Positions 21,701 to 24,726 of a stretch of DNA of 24,726 bases are shown in pieces; the first letter of the stretch is position 1; each line of letters opens with the position of its first letter. Made by a program: the position numbers and the translations under genes. The DNA comes from Bacteroidota bacterium (GTDB lineage: Bacteria > Bacteroidota > Ignavibacteria > Ignavibacteriales > Melioribacteraceae): positions 1 through 24,726 of the forward strand of contig JAMCSN010000104.1 of assembly GCA_023381535.1 (NCBI GenBank), written 5' to 3'. The notes beneath the pieces were generated by a model. It searched no databases, had not been told where the DNA came from, and was given only the letters and a program-made list of their open reading frames with translations.

Positions 21701-22174
21701 CTAAACCGTTTCGATCAAGAACAGAGGCTGGTTGTATTCAACCGGTGTAGCGTTTTCGACAAGTATCTTTACGATTTTACCGCTAACGTCACATTCAATT
21801 TCATTCATCAATTTCATTGCCTCAACTATGCAGAGGACTGTGCCCGTTGAAACCGTGCTACCAACCTGAACATAGGGATCTGCATCGGGCGCCGGTGCGC
21901 GGTAAAACGTTCCGACAATTGGTGATTTGATTTCATGAAATTTTGTTTGAGTTTCTTCTGTGGTCGCGGCGGGCTTGGTTTCGATTGACTGCGGCGTTGG
22001 AACCTGAATACCGGCAGGTCTATAATAATCACCGACGGGTTGAAGATGCACTTGCGACGTTTGTTTTGAATTTTTGGAAATCTTTACTTTCAATTCACCT
22101 TCTTGAACCGTGAACTCGGTGACTTCACTTTGCTCAACCATTTTGATGAGCTTCTTAAGTAGGTTTATGTCCAT
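21701..22174 (-). CDS. accB: Biotin carboxyl carrier protein of acetyl-CoA carboxylase
   Basis: 157 residues. The N-terminal helical part (INLLKKLIKMVEQSEVTEFTV) is typical of AccB, followed by a Pro/Thr/Gln-rich linker (about 45-78) and the C-terminal biotinyl domain (81-157). Biotin attaches at K121 in CIVEAMKLMNEI, and the PIVGTFYRAPAPDADPYV 'thumb' region is present. It carries the carboxyl group from AccC to the carboxyltransferase. The start lies 11 bp after the efp stop and accC follows by 27 bp, so the genes are co-transcribed. Confidence 0.96.
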   Translation of the reverse strand: MDINLLKKLIKMVEQSEVTEFTVQEGELKVKISKNSKQTSQVHLQPVGDYYRPAGIQVPTPQSIETKPAATTEETQTKFHEIKSPIVGTFYRAPAPDADPYVQVGSTVSTGTVLCIVEAMKLMNEIECDVSGKIVKILVENATPVEYNQPLFLIETV

Positions 22175-22185
22175 GCTATTCAGCC

Positions 22186-22752
22186 TTAGTTTTTAACTCG
22201 TTCAACATACCCACCTGTTCGTGTATCAACTTTTAAAACATCCCCTTCATTTATGAACAGTGGAACGTTTATTTTAGCACCAGTCTCCAGTTTTGCCGGT
22301 TTGAGAGTATTACTGGCTGTATCGCCTTTGAACCCGGGTTCTGTTTCACTGACTTTTAATGACACAAAAATCGGAATCTCAACAGAGATTATTTGTTCTT
22401 GCCCATCCAGAAGAATTTCAACTTCGGTTCCTTCTTTAAGATAATTCACGCCTTCACCAAAGAGTTCTTCCGAAACTGTAATCTGTTCGTAAGTTTCGTT
22501 GTCCATCAAAACCAATCCGGCAGATTCCCTATACAGGTATTGATATTTTCTTCTTTCAACTCTAACTACTTCTACTGATTCACCGGAACGGAAAGTATTA
22601 TCCAAAACTCTTCCGGTTTTAAGATTTTTTAATGATGTTCTAACGAAAGCACCGCCTTTGCCCGGCTTAACGTGCTGAAACTCCACAATCACATAAGGAT
22701 CGCCTTTGTATTTTATGATTAGTCCGTTTCTGAAATCTGAGGTATCCGCCAT
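22186..22752 (-). CDS. efp: Elongation factor P
   Basis: 188 residues, full length. EF-P binds between the P and E sites and relieves ribosome stalling at proline stretches. The three-domain layout is standard: KOW-like N-domain with the modifiable loop KPGKGGAF (K32 at the tip), the OB-fold middle (DNETYEQITVSEEL), and the C-terminal GDTASNTLKPAKLETGAKI with PLFINEGD and VDTRTGGYVERV. A lysine at the tip suggests beta-lysylation or no modification, but the modifying enzymes are not in the window. AGAAGGA precedes ATG. It is the first gene of the efp-accB-accC-gcvH operon. Confidence 0.97.
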   Translation of the reverse strand: MADTSDFRNGLIIKYKGDPYVIVEFQHVKPGKGGAFVRTSLKNLKTGRVLDNTFRSGESVEVVRVERRKYQYLYRESAGLVLMDNETYEQITVSEELFGEGVNYLKEGTEVEILLDGQEQIISVEIPIFVSLKVSETEPGFKGDTASNTLKPAKLETGAKINVPLFINEGDVLKVDTRTGGYVERVKN

Positions 22753-22843
22753 ATAAAACTTTATCCTTCTAAAGTGATGAAAATATACCGACCGCAGTCT
22801 ATAAAATCAAGAAAAGAGATTGTTCGACCCAATAGAGAGTGAA

Positions 22844-23533
22844 TTAGCTCTCGATTTGAATCAAATATCTATCCGATTCGTATGCTTCGGTGGTGTTTTT
22901 ATAATCTTTTTTAAGTGTTTCGAAAATAGTTTTGGCTTCGGATTTCTTACCGGCTTGAATTAGATCGATTCCAGCTTTCAGTAAAAACTCGCTGTTTGAT
23001 GGATTCTCTTTCGAGATTTTTGAAGCATCTTTGTATAAGTCTGCTGCTTTGTCAAATTCCTTTTTTACTTCCAAGCAAGCGGCTTTGCCGGCAAGCGCAG
23101 TTGCCTTAAAGAGCGGGTTTGAACCGGAATAATCATCATACATTTTATAAGCTTCGTCGTTATTGCCGGTCATTGCATAACAATCACCCAAAAATATCTT
23201 GGCAACGTTTCCTTGGTTTGTGCTGCCGTATTTATCAACGATCTCTTTCAATCCAGCGATGTTGCCGGTTTTCTGTCCGTCGATTGCTTCTTTGAAGTTT
23301 TCGGCTTCATAAAGCGGCATTACTTTACCAAGCAGATTTGCGGCTGCCATATTGTCGCTTGCTTTCTTGTTCGAATAAAGAACAATAGCTACAACAACCA
23401 GAGCGACCGCCGCTATACCTATCAAAATCTTAGATTGGTATTTCTGATAGAAAGTTATAGCTTCGTAATATGTAGTTACCAGCCTATCTTCTTTGATCTG
23501 CTTTTTACTTATCTTTTTTCTTTTTTCTAACAC
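22844..23533 (-). CDS. Membrane-anchored TPR protein (YfgM-like architecture)
   Basis: 229 residues. A basic cytoplasmic N-terminus (KRKKISKKQIKEDRLVTTYY) leads to one transmembrane helix at about 36-53 (ILIGIAAVALVVVAIVLY) and a periplasmic domain of tetratricopeptide repeats (AKIFLGDCYAMTGNNDEAYKMYDDYS, AALAGKAACLEVKKEFDKAADLY, EFLLKAGIDLIQAGKKSEAKTIF-type helical pairs). This matches the TPR_21/YfgM layout, where members help the SecYEG translocon or periplasmic chaperones. That role is inferred from architecture only. It lies 91 bp upstream of efp on the same strand and may be a separate unit. Confidence 0.85.
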   Translation of the reverse strand: MLEKRKKISKKQIKEDRLVTTYYEAITFYQKYQSKILIGIAAVALVVVAIVLYSNKKASDNMAAANLLGKVMPLYEAENFKEAIDGQKTGNIAGLKEIVDKYGSTNQGNVAKIFLGDCYAMTGNNDEAYKMYDDYSGSNPLFKATALAGKAACLEVKKEFDKAADLYKDASKISKENPSNSEFLLKAGIDLIQAGKKSEAKTIFETLKKDYKNTTEAYESDRYLIQIES

Positions 23534-23579
23534 TTTTTACCTCATTCTGTATATAAATCTTAAATTTTCGGCGAGAAAT

Positions 23580-24593
23580 CTAATAAAAATTATTATTTTT
23601 GAAAACTTCAATCCTATAGACTCCTTTTTCCAGCGCATTGAATTCCACATCGGTTCCGGTTTTTGTTTCTCTCGAATTGCCGTTGCAAATCAAACGGACA
23701 TCCGCAGAAGTTGGAACATTAATTTTTAATTTTACTTCGCCAGCCATTGGCACGGACTCGCCCATATTGTATGTCCGGTCGTTTGTTTCGGCTACAAACT
23801 TAAATCCTTTTGCATCACCATGATAAAAGTTCGAAAAAAAACATCTGCCTTCTCTTAACGATTCGTACGCGCTACTTTTTGCGTTTGATAATGCTTGATC
23901 ACCGGGATGTTTCCATTCATTTGTCGAGAGAACGTGTGTCCGTATGGATTTGAACAAGACTTTATAAGGGAAAACTTCCAATTCGAAAAATCCGAATAGG
24001 TTAACTTTGTGTGCATGAGCATCCACACCGCCAATACCAACAACTTTCCTTTTAAGATTAAGCCGGTCCCAAGTTTGCAAAGTTTCTTTCGCTGGTTCAA
24101 CAATCGATCTTAACGGATGCATGAAATAATTGTACTTGTTCTGTTCGGTTAATCCTTCCATCCATTCAGACATGTGGTTCCAAATCTCGATGCCGGTAAA
24201 ATCGTCTGTGTCCCATTCTGTCCAAGGATATGGCGGATGCTCTTTCATCGAACTTCTTTTTTCATGCGGGTGAGCCAGAAATCCGATTCCTCCCGAATCT
24301 TTTACTTTTTTCACATATTCTTTTGCCGGAAGTCTGGTAGAGAATGCTTCGTTTACACTGAAAGCGAGATAATGATTTTTGTTTTCTTTGTCGTTTATTT
24401 CACACCCGACCAACAGCAATGTTTTGCCGTACCAGCCTTCGTAACCTTCATGAAGTGCGCGCAAAGTATTGTGATCGGTAAGAATAATGAAGTCCAGATC
24501 CGATTCGGAGGCTAAGTTGGCTATATCTTTAACTTCTCCTGAACCATCTGAATAAACTGAATGAATATGTATTGCCCCAACATACTCATACAT
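23580..24593 (-). CDS. PHP-domain metal-dependent hydrolase with C-terminal beta domain
   Basis: 337 residues. The PHP metal ligands are in place: H9 and H11 in GAIHIHSVYSDG with D16, D40/H41 in ILTDHNT, E65 in VGCEI, H108/H110 in FLAHPH, and D191/H193 in GIGGVDAHAH. PHP enzymes of this type hydrolyse phosphoesters with Mn, Fe or Zn ions (for example nucleoside bisphosphates). Residues about 245-337 form a beta-rich extension (FKFVAETNDRTYNMGESV, VKLKINVPTSADVRLICNG) like the accessory domain of CehA/McbA-type PHP proteins. There is no signal peptide. Substrate unknown. It lies 46 bp upstream of the TPR gene. Confidence 0.88.
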   Translation of the reverse strand: MYEYVGAIHIHSVYSDGSGEVKDIANLASESDLDFIILTDHNTLRALHEGYEGWYGKTLLLVGCEINDKENKNHYLAFSVNEAFSTRLPAKEYVKKVKDSGGIGFLAHPHEKRSSMKEHPPYPWTEWDTDDFTGIEIWNHMSEWMEGLTEQNKYNYFMHPLRSIVEPAKETLQTWDRLNLKRKVVGIGGVDAHAHKVNLFGFFELEVFPYKVLFKSIRTHVLSTNEWKHPGDQALSNAKSSAYESLREGRCFFSNFYHGDAKGFKFVAETNDRTYNMGESVPMAGEVKLKINVPTSADVRLICNGNSRETKTGTDVEFNALEKGVYRIEVFKNNNFY

Positions 24594-24652
24594 ATCGAAT
24601 CCCGAATCGATTGGGTGAAAACTGAAATGAATTAAAGTTTATGGATATTCGC

Positions 24653-24726
24653 TTAAGCGTTGTTCACTTCAAATAATGTTGTGTACTGTGTAGTTTGCTC
24701 TTTAATCATATCCGAAAGTTTTGTCA
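24653..24726 (-). CDS. C-terminal end of an unidentified protein
   Basis: A frame enters from the right edge and stops at TAA 24653, coding for 24 residues including KLSDMIKEQTTQY and ending FEVNNA. It lies 59 bp upstream of the PHP gene on the same strand as its neighbours. Too short to identify; called from frame and context only. Confidence 0.4.
   Translation of the reverse strand, partial: TKLSDMIKEQTTQYTTLFEVNNA

Overview
The window looks like a chromosomal segment of a low-GC, Gram-negative bacterium of the Bacteroidota/Chlorobiota/Ignavibacteriota branch. The gene neighbourhoods (efp-accB-accC-gcvH, rsfS beside a LytR_C membrane protein, secreted LysM and lipoprotein genes) fit that branch. 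Clear Shine-Dalgarno sequences (AAGGAGG, GGAGG) before many genes favour an Ignavibacteria-like lineage over classical Bacteroidetes. No database was searched, so the taxon is an inference.

The window has two halves. Positions 1 to about 10,920 are accessory DNA. On the minus strand there is a tyrosine recombinase cut by the window edge, a small excisionase-type HTH protein with a striking phased operator array upstream, and an unrecognised 295-residue protein. On the plus strand follow an AbiEi/AbiEii-type toxin-antitoxin pair and an AlbA_2/RecG-like ATPase regulator. A minus-strand lysis-like cassette (M15 peptidase, small membrane protein, 3TM holin) comes next, then plus-strand small proteins: an HTH-like protein, a DUF6266-like protein, a 62-residue ORF and a stand-alone ArdC N-domain protein. 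No capsid, portal, terminase or tail gene is visible, so this is a decayed prophage, a phage satellite or a composite integrative element rather than a complete phage. The region is full of short palindromic and dispersed repeats, some translated in frame inside proteins.

The accessory half ends in a 3' half of a tRNA-Gln(CUG) gene with its own terminator. It breaks next to the anticodon loop, where six 21-bp-phased repeats begin: the look of an integrase attachment site.

From 10,924 onward the DNA is ordinary chromosome, nearly all on the minus strand: argS, rsfS, a LytR_C protein, a secreted beta-rich protein and ridA; then mazG (plus strand), phoH, a LysM protein and a coiled-coil lipoprotein; then radC, guaA, gcvH, accC, accB, efp, a membrane-anchored TPR protein, a PHP-domain hydrolase and the tail of one more gene. 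The efp-accB-accC-gcvH block looks like one operon joining translation, fatty-acid synthesis and one-carbon metabolism, ended by a terminator hairpin lying just before guaA.
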